Source: Chryseobacterium pennipullorum (GTDB lineage Bacteria > Bacteroidota > Bacteroidia > Flavobacteriales > Weeksellaceae). From it: 64,000 nucleotides of DNA. Positions 1-8,791 of this stretch are shown piece by piece (positions within the stretch are counted from its first letter, which is position 1; every line of letters begins with the position of its first letter). The notes under the pieces were generated by a model. The model made no database searches. It was given only the letters and a program-made list of their open reading frames with translations, and was not told the origin of the DNA. The stretch lies in NCBI RefSeq assembly GCF_003384725.1, contig NZ_QNVV01000003.1, positions 358,614 to 422,613 of the forward strand. Reading direction: 5' to 3'. A program made the translations under genes and the position numbers.

Positions 1-549
1 AAGGTGATAGCTCAGTTTTTTGATGGCAATGAGGCCTTAAAAAATCTTCCGGATCTTGCTCCTGATGTTGTGATGATGGATATCCAGCTGCAGGATATGC
101 TGGGGATTGAAATCATCGAAAAGCTCAAAAAAGAAATGCCGGATACCCAATTTATTATGTGTACCAGCTTTGAAGACGATGAAAAGATATTCAATTCTTT
201 AAAAGCCGGTGCTATGGGATACCTTGTGAAAGGTGAAAGCATGGATAAAATTCTTTCTTCGATCCGGGATGTCTATCATGGAGGAGCTCCCATGAGTTTT
301 TCTATTGCCAGAAGGGTACTGGGGCACTTCGAAAGAAAACTTCCTGACTGTAAAGACTTCGATGAGCTTACAGCCCGTGAAAGGGAAATTCTTGAACTTC
401 TTTCCCAGGGCCTCCTTTACAAAGAAATTGCGGATAAAAAATGCATCAGCATCGATACGGTAAAAAAACACGTTGGAAATATCTATAGAAAACTGCATGT
501 CAACAATAAAGTTGAAGCAATTAATAAATTTAACCATTTTAAAAACTAA
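1..549 (+). CDS. LuxR/NarL-family response regulator (5' end cut by window)
   Basis: DNA-binding response regulator lacking its first ~30 residues because the window begins inside it. The reading frame is open from base 1, and the GTG at 4 is probably internal because the first receiver strand and acidic pair are missing. Counting from that GTG, the phospho-acceptor Asp is about residue 26 (VVMMD), the switch Thr lies in MCTS, and the conserved Lys in YLVKG. A GerE/LuxR helix-turn-helix spans about 123-178 (LTAREREILELL, then IDTVKKHVGNIYRKL). It lies in one operon with a HisKA_3 kinase (1975-2763), the usual NarX/NarL-type pairing, so the two are probably cognate. Signal and target genes cannot be read from sequence. 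Confidence 0.93.
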   Translation, partial: KVIAQFFDGNEALKNLPDLAPDVVMMDIQLQDMLGIEIIEKLKKEMPDTQFIMCTSFEDDEKIFNSLKAGAMGYLVKGESMDKILSSIRDVYHGGAPMSFSIARRVLGHFERKLPDCKDFDELTAREREILELLSQGLLYKEIADKKCISIDTVKKHVGNIYRKLHVNNKVEAINKFNHFKN

Positions 550-555
550 GAAATC

Positions 556-1332
556 ATGGAGAATTTAAATCAAACCAGTCAAGAGGTTGTGCAAGACACA
601 TTGCCTTACACAGAAGGTCCAATCGGAAATAAACTTGATCTGATAGATGGAGTGGAAATAACGCCCATTAGTCAGAAACTGGCGGAGAGCTTTATGGCTA
701 CCGCAAAAACGGGATCTTTATCTTTTCTGAAAGATCATCAGGTGAATTTCAATCGTGATGGCAAATATGAGGTGAGCCGTTCAATGCTGGATAATATGTG
801 CCAGATGATGAAAGATATAAAGGCCACATATTTAACGTTTAATTTTGTGCAGATAGACCCAAAAGATTCCAGAATAAAGCTTAATCCGTATTCTGAAGGT
901 AAAATGATCTATATGGTAGCCTCTTTACAAACATCAGATAAAGAGACTATTGACGGAAACAATTATCTCATCATGAATGCAGATTTGAATCTTTCCATTA
1001 AGGATCTCAAGATCTCAGATCAAAGTCTAAAAGATCTTAGCAAACTCTATCGTGATCACGGGCATAAAGTTTTGACAAAGTACTCAAACAAGGAGAATAC
1101 AATTTGTATCAGTTATCATATTGTGGATCTGATAAATACTTTATCAAAGGATCCTTGCGAAAAATTTAAAGTCAATCTTTGTGAGATTACTGATGTGCAG
1201 AATGTGGTTTCTGACACTAGTAGACTTCGATGGGATCGGTATAGAAGATTTTTTGAAACGCGCGAAAAACAAATGACGCTGGTTTTTACGACAGACACAG
1301 GGTACTACGATATGGGCTCTCTTTATCCATAA
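556..1332 (+). CDS. Conserved-looking hypothetical protein in two-component operon
   Basis: A 258-residue soluble-looking protein that I do not recognise. It has no signal peptide and no membrane segment. The middle (about 90-215) alternates hydrophobic and polar stretches, as in an alpha/beta or all-beta fold. The C-terminal part is rich in Arg and aromatic residues (RLRWDRYRRFF). It starts 6 bases after the response regulator and ends 1 base before the next gene, so it is almost certainly co-transcribed with the regulator and kinase. Its position suggests a link to that signalling system, either as an accessory or as a product. No catalytic motif is evident. Confidence 0.8.
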   Translation: MENLNQTSQEVVQDTLPYTEGPIGNKLDLIDGVEITPISQKLAESFMATAKTGSLSFLKDHQVNFNRDGKYEVSRSMLDNMCQMMKDIKATYLTFNFVQIDPKDSRIKLNPYSEGKMIYMVASLQTSDKETIDGNNYLIMNADLNLSIKDLKISDQSLKDLSKLYRDHGHKVLTKYSNKENTICISYHIVDLINTLSKDPCEKFKVNLCEITDVQNVVSDTSRLRWDRYRRFFETREKQMTLVFTTDTGYYDMGSLYP

Positions 1333-1333
1333 A

Positions 1334-1978
1334 ATGGTAATTCAGATCATATACATTGCAGTGCTTGTGGCAGCTGCAGTGAAGTCTACAGTTTTAGCTG
1401 GAAAGAAAAGCCTTTCCAGCCAAAACTTTTTAACCATTTTCTTAACCGTTTCCCTGGGACTGGAGATCTATGGCCATTATAAAATTTATATCAGGGAGTT
1501 TGATTTTGCTTATATGTTTAATTATTACAGCATCTTTATGATTGTATTTTTTTACAGCTATTATCAAAGAATATTTTCAGGTGCCTTAAAGACTGTGTCG
1601 TTATATGTCGTTATGGCCATACTTGCCTATATCCTGGTCTTTGTAAAATTCTATGACGAACACTACCAAAATCAGCTCGGAATATTAGTGTGCCTCTATT
1701 TCATTATCAATACCTTGGTCTGGTTTTATACCAGGCTTAAAAATTATGATGAAATAAAAATTACAGATGATCCTCATTTCTGGGTCTCCTGTGGGCTGCT
1801 TTTCTGGAGTATCTTTTTTATTTTCAGATCGATTCCTATGTTTTTTCTTAAAGATAATGACCCCGCTTTCCTGGAAATTTTAAAGAATATACAATATGGA
1901 GTGAATATCGTAATGTATGGAATGTTCTATATTGCTTTGGTTCAGTTTGACAAATCAACAAATAGAAGATCAGCATGA
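1334..1978 (+). CDS. Multi-pass inner-membrane protein next to histidine kinase
   Basis: A 214-residue protein made largely of hydrophobic helices, about six or seven membrane spans, starting at the extreme N-terminus (IIYIAVLVAAAV) and ending with a short polar tail. No enzymatic motif is visible. Its stop overlaps the kinase start in an ATGA arrangement at 1975-1978, which implies translational coupling. The kinase itself has only one membrane helix, so this protein could be the sensing partner, like separate 7TM-type sensors in other signalling systems. That role is inference from gene order. Confidence 0.82.
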   Translation: MVIQIIYIAVLVAAAVKSTVLAGKKSLSSQNFLTIFLTVSLGLEIYGHYKIYIREFDFAYMFNYYSIFMIVFFYSYYQRIFSGALKTVSLYVVMAILAYILVFVKFYDEHYQNQLGILVCLYFIINTLVWFYTRLKNYDEIKITDDPHFWVSCGLLFWSIFFIFRSIPMFFLKDNDPAFLEILKNIQYGVNIVMYGMFYIALVQFDKSTNRRSA

Positions 1979-2763
1979 AACAATTGCCGGACACGATCAA
2001 GCTGACGTATCTTATTGCCGCTGTTTTGCTGGTCACTTTTGTGGTGTTTATTGTGATGATGGTGATTGTATATAATAAAAGACAGGTTTTTTTTATACAG
2101 CAGCAACGGCTTAGAGAGGTAGAGCACCAAAATGAAATGCTTCAGAAAGAACTCGAGAAGCAGAGATCGATAGAAAAAGAGCGGGAACGTATTTCCCACG
2201 ATATGCATGACGATCTTGGCGCAGGAATTTCAGCCATTAAACTTCAGGCAGAATTCTTAAAACAGCGGGTTGATGATCAAGAATTACAGGATGATATCGA
2301 TGAGCTTCTCAAAACTTCAGAAGAAATGAATATCTCCATGAGGGAAATGCTTTGGAGCCTGAATTCAGAAAATGACACCTTAGGGAATTTTATAGAGTAT
2401 GCGATCCGGTACACTGAGCATTTTCTGAAGAAAACGACAATAGTGCTTCATTCGGACTCCGAGAATATCGGCACACGGACTCAAATTTCTACGGAACTCA
2501 GAAGAAATCTTTTTCTGTGTTTAAAAGAGGCTGTCAACAATGCATACAAACATAGCCAGGCAGATACAATCACCCTTTCATTCTCTCTTCAAGCTGCTAT
2601 TTTTACCATGATCATTTCAGATAACGGATGTGGAATTCCTAAAAACCATCACGAAGGGAATGGAATCCGTAATATGAAAAGGAGAATGAGCGAGCTGACA
2701 GGAGAATGTATGATGACAACAGAAAGCCATGGAACCCGTTTAATCTTCAGAATAAAATTGTAA
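1975..2763 (+). CDS. Sensor histidine kinase, HisKA_3/HATPase_c (NarX/DegS type)
   Basis: A 262-residue kinase with one membrane helix (about 12-33), then a coiled-coil linker (38-70). The dimerisation/phosphotransfer motif is ERISHDMHDDLG, with His78 the likely phosphorylated residue. The HATPase domain covers roughly 175-262, with the N-box (KEAVNNAYKHS), the G1 box (DNGCGIP) and the glycine-rich lid (GNGIRNMKRRM). There is no large extracellular sensor domain, so stimulus detection probably depends on the membrane protein immediately upstream. A hairpin terminator follows at 2783-2811, making this the last gene of the operon. Confidence 0.95.
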   Translation: MKQLPDTIKLTYLIAAVLLVTFVVFIVMMVIVYNKRQVFFIQQQRLREVEHQNEMLQKELEKQRSIEKERERISHDMHDDLGAGISAIKLQAEFLKQRVDDQELQDDIDELLKTSEEMNISMREMLWSLNSENDTLGNFIEYAIRYTEHFLKKTTIVLHSDSENIGTRTQISTELRRNLFLCLKEAVNNAYKHSQADTITLSFSLQAAIFTMIISDNGCGIPKNHHEGNGIRNMKRRMSELTGECMMTTESHGTRLIFRIKL

Positions 2764-2782
2764 CTCTTCCCATAAATTACAG

Positions 2783-2811
2783 GCAGCATCATTTTTAATG
2801 GTGCTGCTTTT
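2783..2811 (+). terminator. Rho-independent terminator after the kinase gene
   Basis: An 11-bp stem (GCAGCATCATT with AATGGTGCTGC, one G-U pair) closes a 3-base loop and is followed by TTTT. It separates the two-component operon from the next cassette. Confidence 0.75.
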
Positions 2812-2836
2812 GTGGTATAATCACCCTTTTGTGTAA

Positions 2837-2867
2837 TTGACTGAGGTCTTTTTTTCATGGAACTTTG
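2837..2867 (+). promoter_or_regulatory. Putative Bacteroidota-type promoter for the 2888-4956 cassette
   Basis: TTG at 2837-2839 is followed after 20 bases by GAACTTTG (2860-2867), one mismatch from the TAnnTTTG consensus. The first gene of the cassette starts about 20 bases downstream. Confidence 0.5.
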
Positions 2868-2887
2868 AGGTATAAAAACAAATAGCC

Positions 2888-3223
2888 ATGAAAACTTTAA
2901 TTGCCAATACCTTTGACGACTTTAAAGCAGCTTTAGTAAACAGTCCGGAGCTCCAGACCAAATTTAAGGAAAGTCCCGTTGACGCCTTAGAAGGTATAGT
3001 TACTCAAAACCCCAAAGATACCGACTCGTGGATCTACAGAATAATAGTCATCGCCCTAGGGCTGGCTATTCTTACCATTATCATAACACTGACAATAATG
3101 GTCATCAGACTGGAAAATAAGGACGCCTTAAGCCCTCAAATCATCACCATTTTTACAGCCATTTCCTCCGGAGCAATTGGTGCCCTCGCCGGGCTTCTGG
3201 CTCCTTCACCCAACAAACAATAA
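2888..3223 (+). CDS. Small two-helix membrane protein with leader-like N-terminus
   Basis: A 111-residue protein I cannot assign to a named family. Residues 1-40 form an amphipathic helix of the pattern DDFKAALVNSPEL..KFKESPVDAL, which resembles the Nif11/NHLP-type leader pattern (acidic-Phe-x-x-x-Leu..dP..AL). This is a look-alike, not a demonstrated homology. Two hydrophobic segments follow (about 48-71 and 83-103), the second Gly/Ala-rich (AISSGAIGALAGLLA). It is first in a three-gene run (next gene 15 bases on) with its own promoter and a terminator at 5008. Holin-like or anchor roles are possible but unsupported. Confidence 0.75.
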   Translation: MKTLIANTFDDFKAALVNSPELQTKFKESPVDALEGIVTQNPKDTDSWIYRIIVIALGLAILTIIITLTIMVIRLENKDALSPQIITIFTAISSGAIGALAGLLAPSPNKQ

Positions 3224-3238
3224 TTAAAAACTAAAATC

Positions 3239-3730
3239 ATGAAAACAAAGAAAAATCAAACAGTAAGAATTTTAAATGCTCAGACTCAGCTGCTCAACTA
3301 TAAAATTTGGGAGATGCAGATGATCAACAGCCCTTTATTAGATGCGCAGGAAAAAGATAGCCAGTATGTGGCGTCGAAGAATCTCAGACTGCCTAATGAT
3401 GAATCTGAGGTGACGGTCTCAATATATTTTGGAGGTGATGACCAGCTTGGGTCAGCAAGACTTAAAATTTTGAGAACAAATAAACCTTCACTGTATATTA
3501 AAACATCCACAGATGATATTTTGATGGGAAACTGCAGAGAACTGATTGGTAATGTGCTTGCCATAGCTGCAGATATTACTGATTCTAATCAGAATCCCGA
3601 AAATAATAAGACTATTTTGAGAGTGATAATAAAACAGGGAAATAATAGGATCTATGATGACAATCACACCATTGATGTGGGGAACGAAGGAGCTACGGCT
3701 AGCTTTACCCATTATATTACTTTTTATTAA
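3239..3730 (+). CDS. Hypothetical protein, beta-rich, cassette gene 2
   Basis: A 163-residue soluble protein without a signal peptide and not recognised. An N-terminal polar helix (about 1-35) is followed by alternating beta-strand pattern (VTVSIYFGG, ARLKIL, SLYIKT, TILRVII) to the C-terminal ASFTHYITFY, which suggests a compact beta-sandwich. No cysteine cluster or catalytic signature is evident. It sits 15 bases from each neighbour (111-residue membrane protein upstream, signal-peptide protein downstream), so the three are probably expressed together and may act together at the envelope. Confidence 0.75.
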   Translation: MKTKKNQTVRILNAQTQLLNYKIWEMQMINSPLLDAQEKDSQYVASKNLRLPNDESEVTVSIYFGGDDQLGSARLKILRTNKPSLYIKTSTDDILMGNCRELIGNVLAIAADITDSNQNPENNKTILRVIIKQGNNRIYDDNHTIDVGNEGATASFTHYITFY

Positions 3731-3744
3731 TTAGAATAAAGATC

Positions 3745-4956
3745 ATGAAGACTGTACAATTAACAATAGGATTGATCCTTATCTTGTTTTCTCATTTTTG
3801 TTTTAGCCAGGAAAAAGATGAGATCGATTTGGATCTTTTGCGTGCGCAGGCATCTCCAGCTGCCAATTTATTAGGTATTGCCAATTCTGATATTGAAAAG
3901 CCTACGGACTTGAAAATTTTGATGGTTTCTTTGCGGGAGGGCACAGGAAACTTTTCTGCTCTGCCAACATCTTTTGCAGTGGATATTGCCCCATTTAAGC
4001 TGAATGGAAAATATCAGAATCTAATGGACAGCACAAGTTTTAATGAGAGCTTTAAGCAAAGTTTTGTGGTGTCTTTAGGCTTCAGAGGTATTGAAAAAGA
4101 TGATGAACTGAATATTGGAGATAGATCAAGGCTGGGACTTGGAGCTAAACTTTCTTTGATCAGAGGGACATTCGACAAAGACACCAAAACCATTTTAGCC
4201 AAAATATATGACTATCATATAGATCGTCAGAATAGGATAGAAAAATTGGATCAAGATGAAACTTTGATACAATATCACAATGATAAGATGAAACTTTTAA
4301 ATGAGCAGAAAACTATTGATAACCGGAATAGCCCCAGATATATACAACTTGAAAAAGAAATTGCCATACTAAATGAACTTGAAACCAATCGTATTTCATT
4401 ATTAGTTCAAGAACACAATATCAAGTTTACTGAATTGGATGATCAAATAAGAAAAGATGTCCAGAACATTAAATTAGAACGCTACGGATTCTTTTTAGAT
4501 ATGTCTATGGGAACGGTCCTGGATTTCAGAGACAATACATTTAATAATTCGCAGATCACCAAAGTGGGGGGCTGGCTTACCGGTGGCTATAACTGGAAGA
4601 AACAACCCTCAACATTTATCTTTATGGCCAGATATTTATACAATCCGGACTCAGCGCTAGCCAATCCGTCATTGGAAAAAGAAAATCTACACACCCTGGA
4701 TATGGGATCAAGGTTGGTATTCAAACTTTTTGATGAAAAATTCCTTTTGAGTGGTGAATGTTTGTATAGAAGTATCCTGAATACATCTGATTTTGAATCT
4801 TCCTGGAAATATCTTATCAACTTCGAGTATGAGCTTGCTAAAAATCAAAAGCTTACATTTTCATTTGGTAAGGATTTCAACGGAGATTATCAGAGAAAAG
4901 GAAATTTAATCGTTGCATTAAACCTATTGGTAGGATTGGGCAAAATTAAATTATAG
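3745..4956 (+). CDS. Secreted/outer-membrane protein with coiled-coil insert, cassette gene 3
   Basis: A 403-residue protein with a clear signal peptide (cleavage near FCFSQ, residue ~22). A conserved-looking segment follows (ASPAANLLGI, then IEKPTDLKILMVSL and AVDIAPF). I believe this N-terminal pattern recurs in uncharacterised Bacteroidota proteins but cannot name a family. Residues about 150-245 are charged and helical (probable coiled coil). Residues 250-403 show alternating aromatic/polar strands ending in LLVGLGKIKL, consistent with an outer-membrane beta-barrel. It closes the cassette; a hairpin terminator lies at 5008-5042. Function unknown. Confidence 0.82.
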   Translation: MKTVQLTIGLILILFSHFCFSQEKDEIDLDLLRAQASPAANLLGIANSDIEKPTDLKILMVSLREGTGNFSALPTSFAVDIAPFKLNGKYQNLMDSTSFNESFKQSFVVSLGFRGIEKDDELNIGDRSRLGLGAKLSLIRGTFDKDTKTILAKIYDYHIDRQNRIEKLDQDETLIQYHNDKMKLLNEQKTIDNRNSPRYIQLEKEIAILNELETNRISLLVQEHNIKFTELDDQIRKDVQNIKLERYGFFLDMSMGTVLDFRDNTFNNSQITKVGGWLTGGYNWKKQPSTFIFMARYLYNPDSALANPSLEKENLHTLDMGSRLVFKLFDEKFLLSGECLYRSILNTSDFESSWKYLINFEYELAKNQKLTFSFGKDFNGDYQRKGNLIVALNLLVGLGKIKL

Positions 4957-5007
4957 CCGCAGGCTCTCCATATTATTTCAGAATAAACTAAAAACCTCGT
5001 ATAGAAT

Positions 5008-5042
5008 ATTCCCTGGAATCATAAAAATTCAGGGAATGTTTT
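5008..5042 (+). terminator. Terminator after the three-gene cassette
   Basis: ATTCCCTG (5008-5015) pairs with CAGGGAAT (5030-5037), followed by GTTTTAT. The stem is short, but it sits directly after the operon and before the eno promoter. Confidence 0.6.
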
Positions 5043-5189
5043 ATGTTTAAATCAGGATTTATGTATCGAAATTCCGGTACTGATTTCATAAATAAATGAT
5101 GGAGTTATCATAATATAAATTAACTAAAATTTAACTTCGAAATATTTCAAAAAAATCCCTCGAAATACCCTTAAAAGTTAAATTTTGAT

Positions 5190-5197
5190 TAAATTTG
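5190..5197 (+). promoter_or_regulatory. Probable -7 element of the eno promoter
   Basis: TAAATTTG fits the TAnnTTTG consensus and lies 22 bases before the eno start. No good TTG is seen at the -33 distance. The 263-base gap from 4957 to 5219 otherwise holds only the preceding terminator. Confidence 0.5.
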
Positions 5198-5216
5198 TCT
5201 AAACTAAAAAAAATAA

Positions 5217-6512
<1,296 letters not shown>

Positions 6513-6527
6513 TTGAATTTATAAATA

Positions 6528-6560
6528 ACGGCAAGCGATAATTTTTGTTTGCCGTATTTT
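6528..6560 (+). terminator. Terminator between eno and gltA
   Basis: ACGGCAA (6528-6534) pairs with TTGCCGT (6549-6555) across a 14-base loop and is followed by ATTTT. The stem is only 7 bp, so readthrough into gltA is plausible. Confidence 0.5.
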
Positions 6561-6596
6561 ATGGAAAGTGGTATATTTAAAAAAAATAAATAAATA

Positions 6597-7883
6597 ATGT
6601 CAGACAACAAAGTAATATTGAATTACGACGGTAATTCATATGAATATCCAATCGTGGATAGTACTATCGGAGACAGAGGGATTGATATTTCAAAATTAAG
6701 AGACCAGACAGGTTTAATCACTCTGGATTTAGGTTACAAAAATACAGGAGCTACTATTAGCGACATCACTTACTTAGACGGAGATAAAGGAGAATTATTC
6801 TACAGAGGTTATCCAATCGAACAAATTGCGGAAAAATCTAACTTCACAGAAGTAATGTATCTTTTACTACATGGAGAATTACCTACTCAGGATCAATTTA
6901 CTTCTTTCGACAACAATATTAAAAAATATAACTTCATCGCAGATGAGATGAAAAAGATCATTGATGTTTTTCCTCGTTCTGCTCACCCTATGGGAGTTCT
7001 TTCTTCTATGACCTCTGCATTGACAGCCTTCAACCCGAAAGCCGTTAATGTAAACTCTAAAGAAGAAATGGATCATGCTGCTGAGCTGATGATCGCTAAG
7101 TTCTCTCACCTTTGTGCATGGACTTACAGAAAAACGCAAGGCTTACCATTAAACCACGGTGATAACAACTTAAACTATGTAGAAAACTTCTACAAAATGG
7201 CATTCAGATTACCCAACGCCGACTTCGAAATCGATCCGGTTGTAGTAGATGCTTTAGATAAATTATTAATTCTTCATGCTGACCATGAGCAAAACTGTTC
7301 TACTTCTACTGTAAGAATGGTAGGCTCTGCCCATACAGGTCTTTTCGCTTCTATCTCTGCTGGGGTATCTGCACTTTGGGGACCTCTTCACGGAGGGGCT
7401 AACCAAGCTGTAATTGAAATGCTTGAACTTATTGAAAAAGATGGTGGTGATGTATCTAAATATGTTGCTAAGGCTAAAGATAAAAATGATAACTTCCGTC
7501 TAATGGGCTTTGGACACAGAGTGTACAAAAACTTCGATCCAAGAGCGAAAATTATCAAGAAAGCTGCTGATGATATCCTTAGTGCATTAGGAATCCAGGA
7601 TAAAGCTTTAGATATTGCTATGCAGTTGGAAAGAGTAGCTCTTGAAGATGAATATTTCATCGAGAGAAAACTATATCCAAACGTAGATTTCTATTCAGGT
7701 ATCATCTACAGAGCATTGGGAATCCCTACAGAAATGTTTACCGTAATGTTTGCATTAGGAAGACTTCCGGGATGGATCTCTCAATGGAAAGAAATGAGAC
7801 TGAAAGGAGACCCGATCGGAAGACCAAGACAGGTATACCAAGGTGCTCAACAGAGAAACTATATCGATATTGCAAGCAGATAA
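6597..7883 (+). CDS. gltA: Citrate synthase
   Basis: Condenses oxaloacetate and acetyl-CoA to citrate, the entry step of the TCA cycle. At 428 residues it matches the type II (hexameric, Gram-negative) enzyme, with an N-terminal beta domain (about 1-60). Active-site elements are HADHEQNCSTSTVR, the His in GPLHGGANQAV, and GFGHRVYKNFDPRA, which carries the second catalytic His and a substrate-binding Arg. The C-terminal RPRQVYQG motif is intact. It follows eno in the same direction. A strong hairpin terminator follows at 7906. Confidence 0.99.
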   Translation: MSDNKVILNYDGNSYEYPIVDSTIGDRGIDISKLRDQTGLITLDLGYKNTGATISDITYLDGDKGELFYRGYPIEQIAEKSNFTEVMYLLLHGELPTQDQFTSFDNNIKKYNFIADEMKKIIDVFPRSAHPMGVLSSMTSALTAFNPKAVNVNSKEEMDHAAELMIAKFSHLCAWTYRKTQGLPLNHGDNNLNYVENFYKMAFRLPNADFEIDPVVVDALDKLLILHADHEQNCSTSTVRMVGSAHTGLFASISAGVSALWGPLHGGANQAVIEMLELIEKDGGDVSKYVAKAKDKNDNFRLMGFGHRVYKNFDPRAKIIKKAADDILSALGIQDKALDIAMQLERVALEDEYFIERKLYPNVDFYSGIIYRALGIPTEMFTVMFALGRLPGWISQWKEMRLKGDPIGRPRQVYQGAQQRNYIDIASR

Positions 7884-7905
7884 TATTTTGCTTTTACCAT
7901 ATTCA

Positions 7906-7936
7906 AAATCCCAAGGCTTGCTTTGGGATTTTTTAT
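7906..7936 (+). terminator. Terminator after gltA
   Basis: AAATCCCAA (7906-7914) pairs with TTGGGATTT (7923-7931) around an 8-base loop, followed by more Ts. Confidence 0.8.
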
Positions 7937-8150
7937 TTATTGGAGGCTTTTCCCGCGATCCACTTGTACTCCTCACACCAACGTACGTCAACACCGGAAT
8001 TCCACCAACCTAAACCCCTTTCTATTTCACAGTAATGGATAAGCGAATATCTATAGCGATTTCCATTCTGTCCCATAGCTATTGACTATGTGATACTTTG
8101 TCATCTCGTAAGGATCCCAATACCATTTTCCACAACACCTATTATTCAAT
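7937..8150. repeat. Gene-free stretch with a short dispersed repeat
   Basis: I see no gene here. Bases 7952-7981 match 62979-63008 at 24 of 30 positions (core ATCCACT..TACTCCTC), so the segment is a degenerate intergenic repeat. The rest (about 8030-8150) is unstructured, including a TTTGTCATCTCGTAAGGATCC stretch of a kind I suspect recurs in related genomes but cannot verify. Confidence 0.45.
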
Positions 8151-8153
8151 AGA

Positions 8154-8294
8154 AACGGGCTTTAGCCCGTTTAGAATAAAAACATTCCATTGGCTTCAGC
8201 CAAAACCTAAAAAAAAATATTTCATCTATCTGAAATTCAATGTAATAATTTATTAAGTTTACTCTTGCAAAAGATAAGTTTTGGCTAAAGCCAA
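8154..8294. repeat. REP-like cluster of GGCTnnAGCC palindromes
   Basis: Three palindromes lie here: AACGGGCTTTAGCCCGTT (about 8154-8171), TTGGCTTCAGCCAA roughly 25 bases further on, and TTGGCTAAAGCCAA (about 8281-8294). The first two, with the intervening ATTCCA, closely resemble 63300-63357 in spacing and order. No transposase is nearby. Confidence 0.7.
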
Positions 8295-8318
8295 ATAAAT
8301 GATATTTCTAAATTAAAC

Positions 8319-8346
8319 GAGGCTGTCTCACTTTTGAGACAGCCTC
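8319..8346 (-). terminator. Terminator of double-glycine peptide gene 1
   Basis: A perfect 12-bp stem (GAGGCTGTCTCA / TGAGACAGCCTC) with a 4-base loop lies 10 bases beyond the stop codon of the minus-strand peptide gene. The U-tract on the minus strand is only moderate (GTTTAATTT). Confidence 0.75.
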
Positions 8347-8356
8347 TTAATTATTT

Positions 8357-8521
8357 TTACGGACAAACACAGTTGCCACACGTCCAGATTCTACAGCTGC
8401 CATCGTCGTTCCATTCGCAGCAGTATCTTGGTTTGGATGGGCCTATTCCTCCGGAAATTGATTTTTGTTGCTCTCTTCCTAATTTTTGTGCATTTTTCAG
8501 CACAGATTTTTTGTTGTTCAT
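8357..8521 (-). CDS. Cysteine-rich double-glycine leader peptide 1 (bacteriocin-like)
   Basis: A 54-residue peptide. The N-terminal 25 residues are polar and helical (MNNKKSVLKNAQKL...), ending in SISGG, a double-glycine leader of the type cleaved by C39-peptidase ABC transporters. The predicted 29-residue core carries six Cys (CC at 34-35, then 43, 48, 51, 53) plus two Trp, ending CxxCxCP. A paralogue with the same Cys spacing in its C-terminal half lies at 8792-8956, and a perfect hairpin terminator follows. Similar short 'bacteriocin-like' ORFs occur in Chryseobacterium, but the product's activity is unknown. No dedicated transporter is in this window. The paralogy makes a chance ORF very unlikely. 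Confidence 0.82.
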   Translation of the reverse strand: MNNKKSVLKNAQKLGREQQKSISGGIGPSKPRYCCEWNDDGSCRIWTCGNCVCP

Positions 8522-8754
8522 GACTTTGTTGTTTTGATGTTAATAGTTAAGTTTTAATTTTTTATAATCTTGCAAAATTATATCCCTAATATAGGAATTT
8601 GTTTTTGTTTTTACGAAAATTTTATTACAATCTGTTTGAAATATAGTGAGTTGTAAAGGTGTACTCAGTATTATTAAGCATTTGGACCTACAATAAAAGT
8701 AGATTGAGATGGAAAATTCTTTCGTGGGTAGATCAGGTCGAAAAACATAAAAAA

Positions 8755-8779
8755 GCCGCCTCACAATTTTTGAAACGGC
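8755..8779 (-). terminator. Terminator of double-glycine peptide gene 2
   Basis: On the minus strand GCCGTTTCA pairs with TGAGGCGGC (two G-U pairs) around a 7-base loop and is followed by six Ts. It lies 12 bases past the stop of the 8792-8956 gene. Confidence 0.85.
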
Positions 8780-8791
8780 CTTCTTAATAGG

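Noticed and set aside
8334..8537. Plus-strand frame opposite the first Cys-rich peptide
   Set aside because: TTG start inside the terminator hairpin; it is the complement of the better-supported minus-strand peptide gene.
8540..8764. Minus-strand 74-codon frame between the two peptide genes
   Set aside because: Very AT-biased composition, no motif, and it covers the promoter/terminator region of the peptides.
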